Of a stretch of DNA of 64,000 bases, positions 44,408 to 56,210 are shown piece by piece. The stretch's first letter is position 1. Each line of letters starts with the position of its first letter. A program made the position numbers and the translations under genes. Origin of the DNA: Umbilicaria muhlenbergii (lineage: Eukaryota > Ascomycota > Lecanoromycetes > Umbilicariales > Umbilicariaceae); the NCBI GenBank assembly GCA_000611775.1, contig KK106984.1, forward strand, positions 2,791,506 through 2,855,505, given 5' to 3'. Below the pieces are notes generated by a model. It had not been told where the DNA came from, made no database searches, and was given only the letters and a program-made list of their open reading frames with translations.

Positions 44408-47400
44408 ATGGCGTCGGAAGAAGAGGTTGGTGTCTCTCGCAAGCGGAAGAGGAAACTGTCCGCATCGACCGGTCCGTACGTATTGAGACCTCTGGTGGAG
44501 GACGTGCCTCTTTCCGCAGAGGGAGGTGTGACGGACATTCAGATCACTTGTGTGGAGCTTTGGGGTAAGTCTACAATTCGTGACACTTGTTTCGTAGCCA
44601 GGAAACCTCTACCTCTATCCATACCAAGGGCCTCCTAACAATCAATCACTGACGTTGGTGAAAGAGCAGAGGAGAATCTCTACATTGGCACATCCGCTGC
44701 CGAGATCCTACACTTCGTTTCGATTCCACCAGACCCGGCGGAGAATTCATTCAGGCCAACGTTCATCTTAGCATCTAGGCTGCAACCAGTTTACACACAG
44801 CCCTCTACAGCTGGACAAGCGCTATTAGGTGTCAAGCAGATTGTCATACTGTCAAAAGTGAACAAAGCATGCGTTTTATGTAATGGTACATTGACGTTCT
44901 ACACTTTGCCGGAATTGAGTCCCGCCTTCAATACAAAGGTCTCCAGTTGCAGTTGGGTTGGAGGTACGGATCTCAATATTGGCAGTACAAGAGAGGACAA
45001 TGCAGAAGTCGTAATGATATGTCTCAAGAACAGGATCAGAATTGTGAGGGTAGGCGAAGAGCCTCGGCCGCTGAAAACCATAGAATATCCCGGATGTCTG
45101 ATCTCTGCTCGCCGAGACGGATTTGCATGTGTTGCGGATGCTCATTCATACGCTCTGCTGGACATCGACCGGCAGCAAAAAGTATCACTATTTCCAATAT
45201 CCTCCCTGGATGAAGCTGCTGGCGGTGCAGCTGGCGGACAGGTGGAAGACATTTCTTCCAACGTGGGTTCCGCAATTGACCGACATACGTCTTCGGCACA
45301 ACATGTACCCGATGCTACTGCAGACGTGAGGGGTCATGGTAGGAGCACAAGCCTAGGGACATTTGTCGGGACTCTCGGCCGCCGGCAGCCAAGTCCTGGC
45401 TCGAGGAGTCGGTCGGGATCGGGACTTGAGGCTTCTCAGTCTCCTGGAGAAGCAGGTTCGCGCTTAGAAGCTAGATCTACTTTACGGTCTGGATCTAGGA
45501 TGACTAGTCCAGGACGACAAAGTGGAGGTCTTGAAAAACCCCTTCCGGCCCCTCCTGAAGAGATAGTCGCCCAGACAGAAACTTCCCAAGCTCCGCCACC
45601 GCAAGCCTTAGCGAAAAGCCCTACTCTGCTAAAACCGCATATCTCCTCCCCTACACCAACAGAATTCCTTCTAGCCACCGGAACCACACCTAACGAACCA
45701 GGGGTTGGCATATTCGTTAACATGGAAGGCGATGTGGTTCGAGGAACGTTGGAATTCAGCCAATATCCAGATGCTATGGTTGTGGATGGTGGTACGACGG
45801 GGATGACATCGGACTCGAATAATCACGAAACGAATCCGGAAGGATATGTGCTTGCAACCATCACACGGGCTGGCGATACAGGGACTGAACAGGCAATTGA
45901 AATCCAGAGATGGGATGTGGATGCTGGTGAGGCAAAAGACTGGTTGCTCGTTGCAGACGATACATCTTCGTATATATCATCTAAAGCCCCACCAGAAGGC
46001 GTTGGAAAGACGGCTATAACGGCAAATTTAGGGCTTCGAGCTACCAGTGCTTCTGTTTCAATCTCTTTCCCAGAAGTAGGCGAGAAGTTACAGTCCAAAC
46101 GCTTAGTGCTTCCTATGCAAGGTTCCGAAAATTCTAACGCATCTGGGGAAGATTGGCCTATCATGGATCAAGAAGCCGCAAGTCGTGGCCCCTCTGGGAA
46201 TCAAGATTGTAGGAGAAACAAAGAGGAGGAGGATTTTGCTCGTCGTTTAGGTGGCATGACGAGTCACATAGTCGTGTGGTCGGGTTCACGAATTTGGTGG
46301 GCTGTAAGAAATCCATTAGCCATGAGACTCGATGCTGCTATAGAGCAGGTACTGGAAACCTCAACCGAGAGCGTCTCCCGAGTTACACTCGATCGAAGCA
46401 AGGTTATCGGCATAGTGAACAGCTTACGGGGGCAAGAGGCGCGGACAGAGACCGAGTTCCTAAGTCTAAGCTATATCAGACAAAAAGTCAGCCTCATACT
46501 TTTCGCTGATATGGTGATAAATCAATCGGAGGGACCCAAAAAATCAGGCGCCGACCTACGGATTTCTGAAGGATTGCTGATGGAAGGGGCCGTTGATCCA
46601 CGGTTGATACTTACTATGGTTCCTCTACTTCGACGAGATATCGTCGAAGGCGCGACTGGAATCTGGGTACATGCAGGTTTGGTTAAAGTCGCACAGCGGT
46701 ACTGGCTTGACTTGTCTGGATCGTCGAATACCGTTGAAGAATCAACTACGACAGTAGACGGCGAAGTACTAGGCCTGATCAAGCGCTATCTGATCGCATG
46801 GAGACAACGGAAAGGTTTTGGAAGTATTGCTGACGAGGCCGAAGTCTTTCAGACTGTTGACGCAGCTCTCCTGCATCTGCTGCTACACCAAGACCAAAAA
46901 TTCCTTCGCGGTACAAAGTTACCCTCGGCCACAAGAGCCGAGCTCTATTCTGTTGTCGATTACAGCGTTGATTGCTTCGACCGTGCAGTCATGCTGTTGG
47001 AACAATACAAACGCCTTTACGTGCTTAGCAGGCTTTATCAGAGCCGTAAAATGGCCGGAAAGGTTCTTGATACATGGCGAAGGATCATCGAAGGCGAGCC
47101 AGATGACGGCGGAGAGCTTACCGACGGAGAGAATGAAGTTCGTCGATATCTAGTCAAAATCAAAGACTCAACCTTGGTGGAGAATTACGGCATCTGGCTC
47201 GCCAAACGTCATCCAGCCCTCGGTGTCCAGGTATTCACCGACGACAACAGCAGAGTCAAATTCAAGCCTAGTCAGGTTGTCCGATTACTGAAAAATCGAG
47301 CCCCTGAGGCTGTTAAGGTCTATCTCGAACATCTAGTATTTGGCAAGAAAAACGTGCAGTACGCAAACGACCTCATCGCCTATTACCTCGATAATGTGCT

Positions 47401-48148
47401 CAAAGTCCTAGAGTATTCAGATGAAGCCCGTGCAACGCTTTCGCAGTCATACGAAACTTACAGAGCCCTGAGTCCACCAAAGCCAACATACCGCCAATTT
47501 ATCACAGACAATACCATTTCCGAATCTTGGTGGCACGATCGGCTTCGCCTGCTCGAACTACTTGGTGGCAGCCACGGGGTTGGCTTCTCTTACGACGTAC
47601 CAGGGATCTTAACTCGCATCGAACCTTTCGAGCAAGATCTAGTCCCGGAGTCTATCATTTTGGATGGCCGCCAAGGACGGCACCAGCAAGCTCTGCGGCT
47701 GCTCACTCATGGCTTGGGCGACTACCACACGGCGATCAACTACTGCCTTTTGGGGGGGTCCAGTATCTTCCACCCAACATCTGGCCCCGTTCCTGCAGAA
47801 TCGATCCCTTCGCGAGAGGAACAGGCTACGCTCTTCAGATACCTGCTGTCCGAATTTCTGCGCATTGACGATGTTAGCGATTGTGTCGAGCGAACCAGCG
47901 AGCTGCTCGAGCGCTTTGGAGGCTGGTTTGATGTCAGCACGGTGCTGAATTTGATACCAGATTCGTGGTCTGTGGACCTTATCTCGGGGTTCCTCATCAG
48001 TGCTTTCCGGCACCTCGTGCACGAAAAGAGCGAGGCAATGATCGCAAAAGCCCTCAGTGGAGCGGAGAATCTGAAGATCAGCGCGGACTTTATTGATAAG
48101 TGCGAAGGGTTTGGACCGCAGATAGAGGCTGGGGATCAAGTGCACTGA
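44408..48148 (+). CDS. vps3: CORVET subunit Vps3
   Basis: Subunit of the CORVET tethering complex that binds the Rab5-type GTPase Vps21 on early endosomes (TGFBRAP1/Vps39-like). Exons 44408-44564 and 44670-48148, 1211 residues. The first exon encodes TGPYVLRPLVEDVPLSAEGG and VTDIQITCVELWG; the second continues ENLYIGTSAAEILHFVSIPP and LSKVNKACVLCNGTLTFYTL, the CNH propeller domain (about 30-400). A disordered Ser/Arg/Pro-rich insert (about 210-300) interrupts it. The C-terminal half holds the Vps39-type alpha-solenoid: FDRAVMLLEQYKRLYVLSRL, EAVKVYLEHLVFGKKN, LDGRQGRHQQALRLLTHGL and DYHTAINYCLLGG. The acceptor is a tandem GAGCAG; the second AG is preferred. Confidence 0.93.
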
Positions 48149-50117
48149 TATCCCTCAAGGTTGGCGTCTTCAAATAATATCTTTTGGCTTCGAAGATACC
48201 GAAGCGTTCCGTGCCCTGACATAGAGACGCGCATATCTTACAAAGAAGAAAGTACATCCAAAAACGTGTGGAAATCCAGACAACCGGCCATGGATCAGGA
48301 TCAGGCAGGGGTCTTCACGGACGATTCTAAGTTCGGTTTAACTCTCTCGGCACTGGCGTGAAGCGTTCATTGCTGTACGTGAAGCACGGAGTGTGAGATG
48401 AGATAGCCCTCACATTATCACTGCTGCACCTGATCAGCAGGCGCGTCTGTGTATCGGATTAGTTCGTTTTTTGTCAAAGGTCAGCACAGCACCAAGCCGG
48501 GCGAACTGCTGCGGGCAAGCGCCAGGCCCAGTGGTATTGTGGGCCTTGAGAGTCCAAGCGCCATGAGGTTTACCATCTCTACAGACGTGGCGTGCGGCAG
48601 GCGGTAATATTATTTGATATCGCGCTGTTGCAAGGACTAGCAAATCATTTGAGCTGCACGTAGGAGGATCTCAAGAGCCAAACTCCATGAACCATCCTAT
48701 CTCTCTATAGCCCCCGGCTTCCGACATCCATGGCGATACAAGGGTACCATATCGATGGAAAGGTTGGTCGATATGATATGTGTATTTAGACGCTTAAGGC
48801 AGTACTCCGTGTTATTTGGCAAGATCTGGTTCCTCTGTGAGGCAGTGCATCACTATATACAGCTCCAAAAGACAGAAAAGAGCGCGCAAAGTCTTTCAGG
48901 GTCGTGCAGTTACTTTTCTCGTGCGTTCTTCTTTGTCAAGCCCTCTCTGCATCAACACATCATGCGCCCTCTCTGTGGTTTTGCAACAGCTTCAGAAGGG
49001 TAGGACATGGTGTAGCTTCTTGCTGATGATTATGATACTTCTATTCTGTAAGACCCTACGGTCCAATGTTGTACGCTTGTATCCCTATCAGAAGGGTGGC
49101 AACGGCAGTTTTGATACTCAGAACCTATATGCTAACACCACCAATTTGAGAGTCAGTGCTCGCTCTGCTGTGATCAACCCCTCTGCTGGCATCGTCTCGA
49201 TTTGAGGCTCTTCTGGCTGTATCAGCTAATCACACTATTCGGCTGGCCCCTGAAGTTATACAACCTCCGACCAGGACTAGTGTTCGGGTGCTATGGATCC
49301 CGCAACCAACTCACTCAACCAGCTTCCTTGGAGGTTCGCACCTGGGTTGGGGTCGTACACTAGCTGACAGTATATCCTGCTGGTTTGGCCAGGAGCATGC
49401 TCCACAGCTGTGACTTTTGTCCCGTACTGTTCACTTATCTATCATAACTAACATCACGATGGTGAAGTCAACCGCTGTCAGCACATGATGCGGTGCCCGT
49501 AGTATGAGATGATCCCTCTTAGCATGGAGCTCTTCATCAGGGGAATTCACCGGTTGCAGACGCTGTTCGGAAGCTTACCTTCACCCATTCTGTCTAGCGC
49601 AGTTGCTGTATGTAGTGGATGTTACGGGTCGCGGCATCGCGGACATGACGTTGACTTTGAGATGATCATACTTGCACTTACAGCTGCTGAGTATGATAGC
49701 TAGAATAGTAGAGCGTGGTCATTTTGCGGCTTTGCATCTGTCTTTCATGGAACGAAATACTGGCCACTCACTACCGGACATCTCTGATAGTGTAGTGATG
49801 CAAGCAGCATTGACATTTTGTTGCCTGATGATATAGTATATCCCGTGAATGTGACAAGGTATTTGTCAGTTCCGTACATTCACACAAATACGATGATAGG
49901 CGCTTTTCCTACTCCTACAAGCCATCAAGCCTTTCCAGAAATGTTTTCTTCACTCATCAACACCATCAACCTTTTCATAGACTCCCGCAAATGCTTTATG
50001 CAGTTTGCAAAGCTACAGTGTGTCCTCACTCACAGCTCTATAACCAATACTCCATCCAAACCATTCACTCATCATACCGGTGATGTTGCACAATCCGTCC
50101 TGATCAAGCCCCCCTGA
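48149..50117. other. Intergenic region
   Basis: Nearly 2 kb between the convergent vps3 and GH47 genes. Several ORFs (for example 48816-49205 plus, 49818-50117 plus) have unremarkable composition and no motif that I recognise. I see no repeat or RNA gene. Confidence 0.5.
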
Positions 50118-52036
50118 TCAACGCTCCCTCCTCAGTGGATGCGCCTCCGTATTACTATCCCCCAAAAGTCAGCCCCTCATCCACCCCCTCACCCGTCCAA
50201 GACCAGGAACGAAAACTCACAAAATATACTCATCCAAACTCACCACCCCCGGCTCCTCAAACACCAGATAAAAATACTTCAACGTCTCCGCCAACCAAAA
50301 ACTCTCCATACTATCCACCTTATCCGGCGTCGTCTGCGTCAAATTCTCCACCGCCGCATGTGCTATCTCCGTCCGCGTCTGCCGCTCTATCGTCTCGAAA
50401 AGCCCCCATGCTTTGTCTTGGTAGGAGGTGTCGCCCGTGATGCGGTAGTAGATGAATATCGATTCGATCGTCTCGGGCCGCAGCAGGTATCGCGAATCCC
50501 CGACGTTGATACCCGGCGGCGAGCCCATACGCACGTCGACGGCGTCCCAGGCCGCTTGGTCCCAGGAGCAGTGGGTGGGGTCCGGGCAGCGGAGGGCGAA
50601 GAATGATTCGGGCATTAATCCGGAGGGCATGGCGTTGTAGGCCCAGATGCAGCCGTCGACGAGGCGACGGCCGATGTCGAGGTCGGAGGGGCGGTCGAAG
50701 ATTTTGGCGGCCAGCGAGACCATGCCGCCGGCGAAGCAGGCGAGGTGCTGCATCGAGGCTTCGGTGGTGGTGGGGCCGGAGTCGTCGGGTTTGGCGTTGC
50801 CGGAGAGGAGGATGTCGGTGTTGTTGGGGGTCATGGGGCGGAAGAAGAGGTGCTTGGTGAATACCGAGAAGGCTTTTTCGTACATTTGTCGGTATTGGAG
50901 GGCGGAGGGTCGGGCGTTGAGCAGCATGTATTGCTGTGGGGGTGATCTGGGTTAGCTATGCTTTTGTGATGGGGGTATGTAGAGCAAGTTGAGCTTACTT
51001 TGGGCAGGTACTCGTAGGCTGAGTCGCTCAGCGCACCGAGACTGAAGTAGTCGTTGTTGAATGTCAAGCCGGCGGCGTCAATTGTGCCCGGCCACATGCC
51101 GGGGACTTTTGTAGTGTCTTGCGCCTCTTCCAGTACGTCTGTGATTCTGGAGATGGCATCGAAATACCTCGGATCTCCTGTCAATTGGGACAGGCGGGTG
51201 AACTCTAGACTAAGAGATCCCAAGTCGGCCAAGGGAGCACCGTTTGAGGCTGTCTGTGTGTTGCCGGCCACAGCCCTACTTCACTGTTAGTAAATAGATC
51301 TTAACCCTAAGCCCTGAAATATCTACTCTCTCCACTTCCACCAACTCGCCGGCATTCTATTCGGTGTATCAAACGCCCCATAAAGCATCTCCCCCATCTC
51401 CTGCGCCTTTGCCAACAAAATCGGGTACTTGCCCCGGCTCAAATCATAGGCTCCTAAAAACCCTCCCATTATTCTAATCGTAGTCTCAAAGACCATCACA
51501 ATATCCTTAGACGGGTTTGTAAAGTCCTTTTTTGCAATCGCATTCACCACTCGCTCAAATTCACTATAATTCCCCATTATCCATAGCGTGTCCAGCGCGT
51601 CGACCGCCGTCCCCGCCCAATCACCGAGGAAACTGTGAGCCTCCCCAGACAGCGGTTTAACTTCATCTTCGAGCCATGCATGTTGTATATAGCCTTCCCA
51701 CGCGTGGTCGAAGCTTGCTTTGACAGCTTGTAGTCTGCGTTTCCGCTCCGCCTTGGCTGAGGGTTTTTCCCATCCGAATTTGTGCTGGATTTTCGGGATT
51801 TTCTCCGGTTTGCCCGACGGTAGTGGTCGAAACGACTCTACAGGATAGTATTGTGGTAGATCGGCCCATGGGTACGATGTCGGCGGTCGCGGTGGTCTGA
51901 TGTAGACAGGAGATCTAGAAGGAAGAAACCATGGCGAGAATTGATGGAAGAGGAAGAGGATGACAGCAGCAAACACAAGTTGAACCAGAACTCGCTGTCT
52001 ACCGCCACCCAACTTGACAGAAGGGATCACGGTCAT
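50118..52036 (-). CDS. GH47 class I alpha-1,2-mannosidase
   Basis: Inverting Ca2+-dependent mannosidase that trims N-glycans in the ER/Golgi lumen, 578 residues. Exons 51327-52036, 50999-51275, 50221-50933 and 50118-50154. The type II anchor is VLVQLVFAAVILFLFHQF (about 16-33). Family motifs in order: FDHAWEGYIQHAW, SFLGDWAGTAVDALDTLWIM, VFETTIRIMGGFLGAY, GSLSLEFTRLSQLTGD, MQHLACFAGGM, LRPETIESIFIYYRITGD and DSMESFWLAETLKYFYLVFE. A 66-bp last intron is needed to reach the conserved NTEAHPLRRER tail with the Ca2+-binding Thr; without it the frame ends early. The residue before that tail is Phe (SLDEYIF) where Val or Leu is usual. Confidence 0.94.
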
Positions 52037-52926
52037 ATCACGAACTGCTTGCAGAAGGGTGAGCGAATTTGTCGGCCTTCATCATGTACTGATGCCCTAA
52101 GAAGTGGTGAATGAGGTCTCCAACACACCACCCGAATATCTCTTTGGTGCCGTGGCATTGTACTGGTCGCAAGGACGCCATACTGTATGGGTTAGGCGCA
52201 GGGGTGAGATGCCTGTTAGCAAGGTGTGCTAAAAATGACACCAGCCGGTGGTACCCTATCCTACCTATCATTTCCCCAAACGCCGGCCACGGGCAGCTGC
52301 AGTTTCAAGCGGGTTTTAGCGCCCATCATCCCGATCTCTCGGTCCCGTTTCAAAAGATAGCCAGCGGCGCGTAAGCTACCTACTAGATAGACTCAGCTTA
52401 TGAGAGCTGAAAGAGATCAAAATCTCAGCTTGTTCAAGCAATGATCAGATGTGACAGAGAGCCTCCACGTCTTTGTTTAGCCACTCTCTATGAAGCAATA
52501 ATACAAATCATATGAACAATGCGAAGCGCGTTGAATCAAACTGAGGCGCCCCTCGGCATGGTAAGAGAAACATAAACTGGAAGCTGCTAGCTGCTAGTTT
52601 CTGTTCGTCTACACGCCGCTGGCTGCCTTACAGACGGGACCGATCGTGCATTGCTTCCCTGGGGAACATGTAAGAAGTTTAACCTCAGTACCTTAGTGCA
52701 GACAGAGTGCCAAGTGGGCTAGACAGCTTGAATGTGACTTTAGCCTCAAAACAGAATTGCTGCGCAATGTCCTCCACACTTCTGTAATCGTATTTACCTC
52801 TCCACCTGCTTCGTTATGCACGCTTCAAAGACTAAATGCTAAGATACAAAATGCATAGTTTGTCTCGCGCTGTATTAAGCACATCAAAAAGATAGCTTGC
52901 TATATAGTAGATATAGAGATGAGCTT
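52037..52926. other. Intergenic region
   Basis: Upstream region of the GH47 gene and 3' flank of the pepsin-like gene. No supported feature. Confidence 0.5.
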
Positions 52927-54732
52927 CTACCGCCTCAGTTTTGGGGGTGGCACTGGTGGCTTCGGGCTTGGTAACCCATCCCCAAGCTCATGCGGACTTC
53001 CGTGGCCCATTTCGTGGGGCTCGTTCGGCCCCAGCTCATGCACCAAATCAGCTGGTAACTCCTGGAGTTCCTCGCTGCGCAACGACCCATTCCAATCGTA
53101 CCATTTGCTTAAGTATAGCTTATCAGTACTAGTGGTCTTTGTGCCGTTGCCATAACTTCGTGGCCGCTTCGCGCGGTGCATGTACCTCCACGCCAGCGCG
53201 GAGAATACGACAAGAGCGACGCCGCCGGTCGCGGCGCCGGCTATGACACCTATTGAGATACCTGCAGGACTGGTGGAACTCTTGGACTGTGTGGATGACT
53301 GTAGTGGAGGTGATGAGTTTGTTGCGCTGGGGACAACTGATGCCAGAGTGCTTGTGGTTGACTGTTGAGGAGACTTTGCGATGATGCACGTCGATGACGG
53401 GGTCACAGCTCTGATGTCCTGCGTCTTGTTCGCTGAGGCTTCCCAAAGGGTAAATTGACCTTTGTCAAAATTGGCCATCAGATAGGCGCTGGTTAGGAAG
53501 GCTAGACCAAGCAATGGGAAGTCGTTATTGTTGGGAGGTTCAAGAGGGTTGATCTGAAGTTCGCGAGTGCTGTCATTTGTAACTGTTACTCCTTGAGTAT
53601 TGATTGTAACGTCAGGTATGACGAGCTGGGTGTTTGGGACTGTAATATTGAATCCTCCGAGAAACGAAAAAGTCAAGTCACCAGTGTAACTAATTACCGG
53701 ATCAGCATAAGCCATTCAGAAGCGCTCAGGAACAAGACTTACACATCATCCACAGGGTATGTCAGACCCCAGGTGTTGATGCCATTAGATCGTGATATAT
53801 AATTGGTTCCGGCGAATAGCTCAAAATTCGACCACGTGTCGTTCGGGATTGAGATTATGGGATATGACGCATCAATACACATTTGCAGTGCCGAGCCGTA
53901 GTTTGTACCAAGAATGTTGGGATTGGATCCGTTCGATAGGTTCATGGTGATAGCTGTGACAGTCACTATCATTGAAGAGTCGCAGTTCGGATTGTATGTG
54001 AATCTGGAGGTATAATTGGCGCCAGTGATTTTTGCCGCATCGTAACCCCCTAAGATGAGGTTTCCATCCATCTGCGAGGACGTCGTTGCTCCTGTTAACC
54101 CCCAGAATAGAGACCATATCTTCGATGGGATTAAATTCGCGGAAGATAAGGCATTCAGGATCGTCGAATTGCGACCAAGGCCCAAGCCGTTGATTTGGAA
54201 CTCACTGGACCGGATTATGCCAAGTGGAAAGCCCTGCACCGAGGTGTTGATATTAAGCTTGAAGGTGTCCGCCCCGAAGATACCTCCACTGTCTGACCAC
54301 GGAAAGAGTTCTCCAGCGGACACAGCATCGGCCTCTTTCCCATCGAGCGACCAGGTGGAGGAAGATCCTTCGTTGAATAAGCCTCCACGGACAGCAGTAC
54401 ATCGAATCGCGGTATCATTTCCACACTCGCCACTTCCATCATATATGTAAGTGCCATTGGCTCCACTATATAGTCATAATATGTTAGTTGCAACCTTTTG
54501 AAAAATCGGATAAGAAAGGACCAATGATAGCATACGGAAGGAAGCCGAAAGCAAGACTTTGTGGAGGTGTGCCTGGTGAGAGCTCTGCACCACGTCTCAA
54601 GACCTGTCCATCCAGAGTAACATTGCGGACCGCAACAACGACTGGTGATGGCACGCTCGGGTCACATGTAGGTTGGGAGATGCTCATGGGAATCATAGAT
54701 GTAAGAACGTAAAAGAGCCGCAAAAGTGCCAT
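52927..54732 (-). CDS. Membrane-anchored pepsin-like protein, copy 1 (intact)
   Basis: Predicted 560-residue surface protein with a pepsin-like (A1) fold. Exons 54536-54732, 53743-54465 and 52927-53689. Order: signal peptide MALLRLFYVLTSMIPMSIS; N-lobe with LRRGAELSPGTPPQSLAFG, GGLFNEGSSSTWS and GGIFGADTFKLN; second lobe with SQMDGNLILGGYDAAKITG, VTVTAITMNLSNGSNPNI and CIDASYPIISIPNDTWSNF; Ser/Thr stalk; membrane segment GVIAGAATGGVALVVFSALA; and a Pro/Glu/His-rich cytosolic tail of about 90 residues. The DTGS active-site loop expected after GTPPQ is absent, and the second loop reads DASY rather than DTGT, so proteolytic activity is doubtful. Two further copies lie at 56211-57059 and 32681-32930. 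Confidence 0.85.
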
Positions 54733-55558
54733 TGGGCTTGCGTAGCGGACGGAGAAAGAACGACTAACGTTCACAAAAAGTCAAAAGGAAGAGAAAGATA
54801 GACAAGAACTTCCTAAGACGTAAGGAAGAGTGCACTCAGTGCAGGGACTGACTGAATGTGGGCACTAAGGACCACTGATGGTTCATATTAGCAGCATCCC
54901 ACGCATGAGTGAAACACCAACAAGCAGAAGTTTGCGCCTACGAGGCGCCGGCCCTAATAGCTCATTGAGAACCCCAAACCCTTTGTTAGTGCCGGAACAG
55001 TCCAGAAATAGCCCAAGCAATTTACTAATAGATCATCGTGATGTTGAGGTCTGATATCTGAGCACGAAGTGACAGGCGCTATTGCAGTGCTGCTACCTCG
55101 TGTGCAAGGAGTGCGGAAAGGTGGGTTAGACAAGAGTAACAAAATACATGAAGGTGCCTCTACCAACCAGTAGCGTTATGGGCGGCAGGAGCTTACCGGT
55201 ACCTTCGGAAATTGAACGCACCTACCCGCAAGCTTGCATAAGCGCCTCCAAAGCCTGGCAGTTGGGGCGCGAGAACCTGTTCTCGTCTGGCAGTTCGTAT
55301 CATCAGAACCTGGATGCCAGTCGTAGTAGGGACGAAAAGGGTAGGCGCTTCCTGCGGTGCAGCATTACACAGTCTAGATGTTACCGAATGGGAAGAGTGT
55401 TTCTGGCCCTCCAAGAACCGGTAACAGTTTACCGCCCGGCCGGTTAGCCATGAGCTCTGCAACTGTACGGTGGGTGCCCACATGGTGGCCTTATTCTCTT
55501 AAACCGCCGCTCCTTCCTAACTGTTGATTAAGTTGCAAAGGGATTCAATTCGCACGAA
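54733..55558. other. Intergenic region
   Basis: Upstream region of pepsin-like copy 1. ORFs at 55148-55483 on both strands overlap and have no recognisable features. Confidence 0.5.
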
Positions 55559-55932
55559 TCAAATCTTCAGCCCCTCCGATTTAAACCACGCCTGAATCAA
55601 CCGAATCGCCTTCTCATCAACACACTGCACAGGATGCCCATCATCAACTCCGCTGTTGCACCGCGCTCTATGCCTAATATTCCACGTCGCCGTCGCCGTC
55701 GCCGTCACATCCTGCACTTCCCCCTGCCCATTCACAACCCCCACCTCACTCGCAGCCTGCCCCGCGACCTGATCTGAATCCGGAACAGCTCTGGGTTGAC
55801 AGTGACGCAGGCCAGGACGCCGTCATGACACGCCCTACTCACCTTGACTGGTATCTGGACCGCGAGCCCGATCCTTGTAGCTACTTGACGCAGACCGTCT
55901 ACCCGCCAGCTTGTCGAGTTGCCTGATACCAT
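55559..55932 (-). CDS. Hypothetical protein, probably C-terminal fragment
   Basis: Two exons, 55843-55932 and 55559-55768, joined by a 74-bp intron (donor gtgagt, acceptor atcag), give 99 residues in one frame: RVDGLRQVATRIGLAVQIPV, then VAGQAASEVGVVNGQGEVQD, ATATATWNIRHRARCNSGVD, and GHPVQCVDEKAIRLIQAWFK. The residue pattern (two Cys, Trp-rich, balanced composition) looks coding, but I do not recognise the family. The only ATG before it has no signal peptide and sits inside what looks like the middle of a domain, so the 5' part may be missing or in an unrecognised exon. It lies between the two pepsin-like copies, where rearrangement is likely. Confidence 0.35.
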
Positions 55933-56115
55933 TTAGATAGCTCCGAACTGAGACGCTGTCAGCACAGTTAGAGCTTAGATAGATCCTATATCATTACCCC
56001 AAGGTGGCAGTTGCTCCCTGGAGAGTACCATTGGATTGAACTGGGCAATTACAGGCCGGCTGTGATGGGCCATGATGATCGACATGAATTGGAAGGATGA
56101 GACAGTGTTCCTGAT

Positions 56116-56137
56116 AGCCTAGACCAGCCTAGACCAG
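56116..56137. repeat. 10-bp tandem duplication beside a truncated gene
   Basis: AGCCTAGACC occurs twice in succession, followed by AG. Just downstream are the palindrome CGGGCTAGCCCG and an inverted pair GGGCTAGC / GCTAGCCC about 28 bp apart. All lie within 100 bp of the 3' end of pepsin-like copy 2. Confidence 0.65.
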
Positions 56138-56210
56138 TTCACGGGGCGGGCTAGCCCGCTAATAGGGCTGTCTAGACCGTCTAGCTAGCCCATACGGGGT
56201 AATAAGGGGG

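Noticed and set aside
48816-50117. ORFs between vps3 and GH47 genes
   Set aside because: No recognisable motif, no splice support, overlapping frames.
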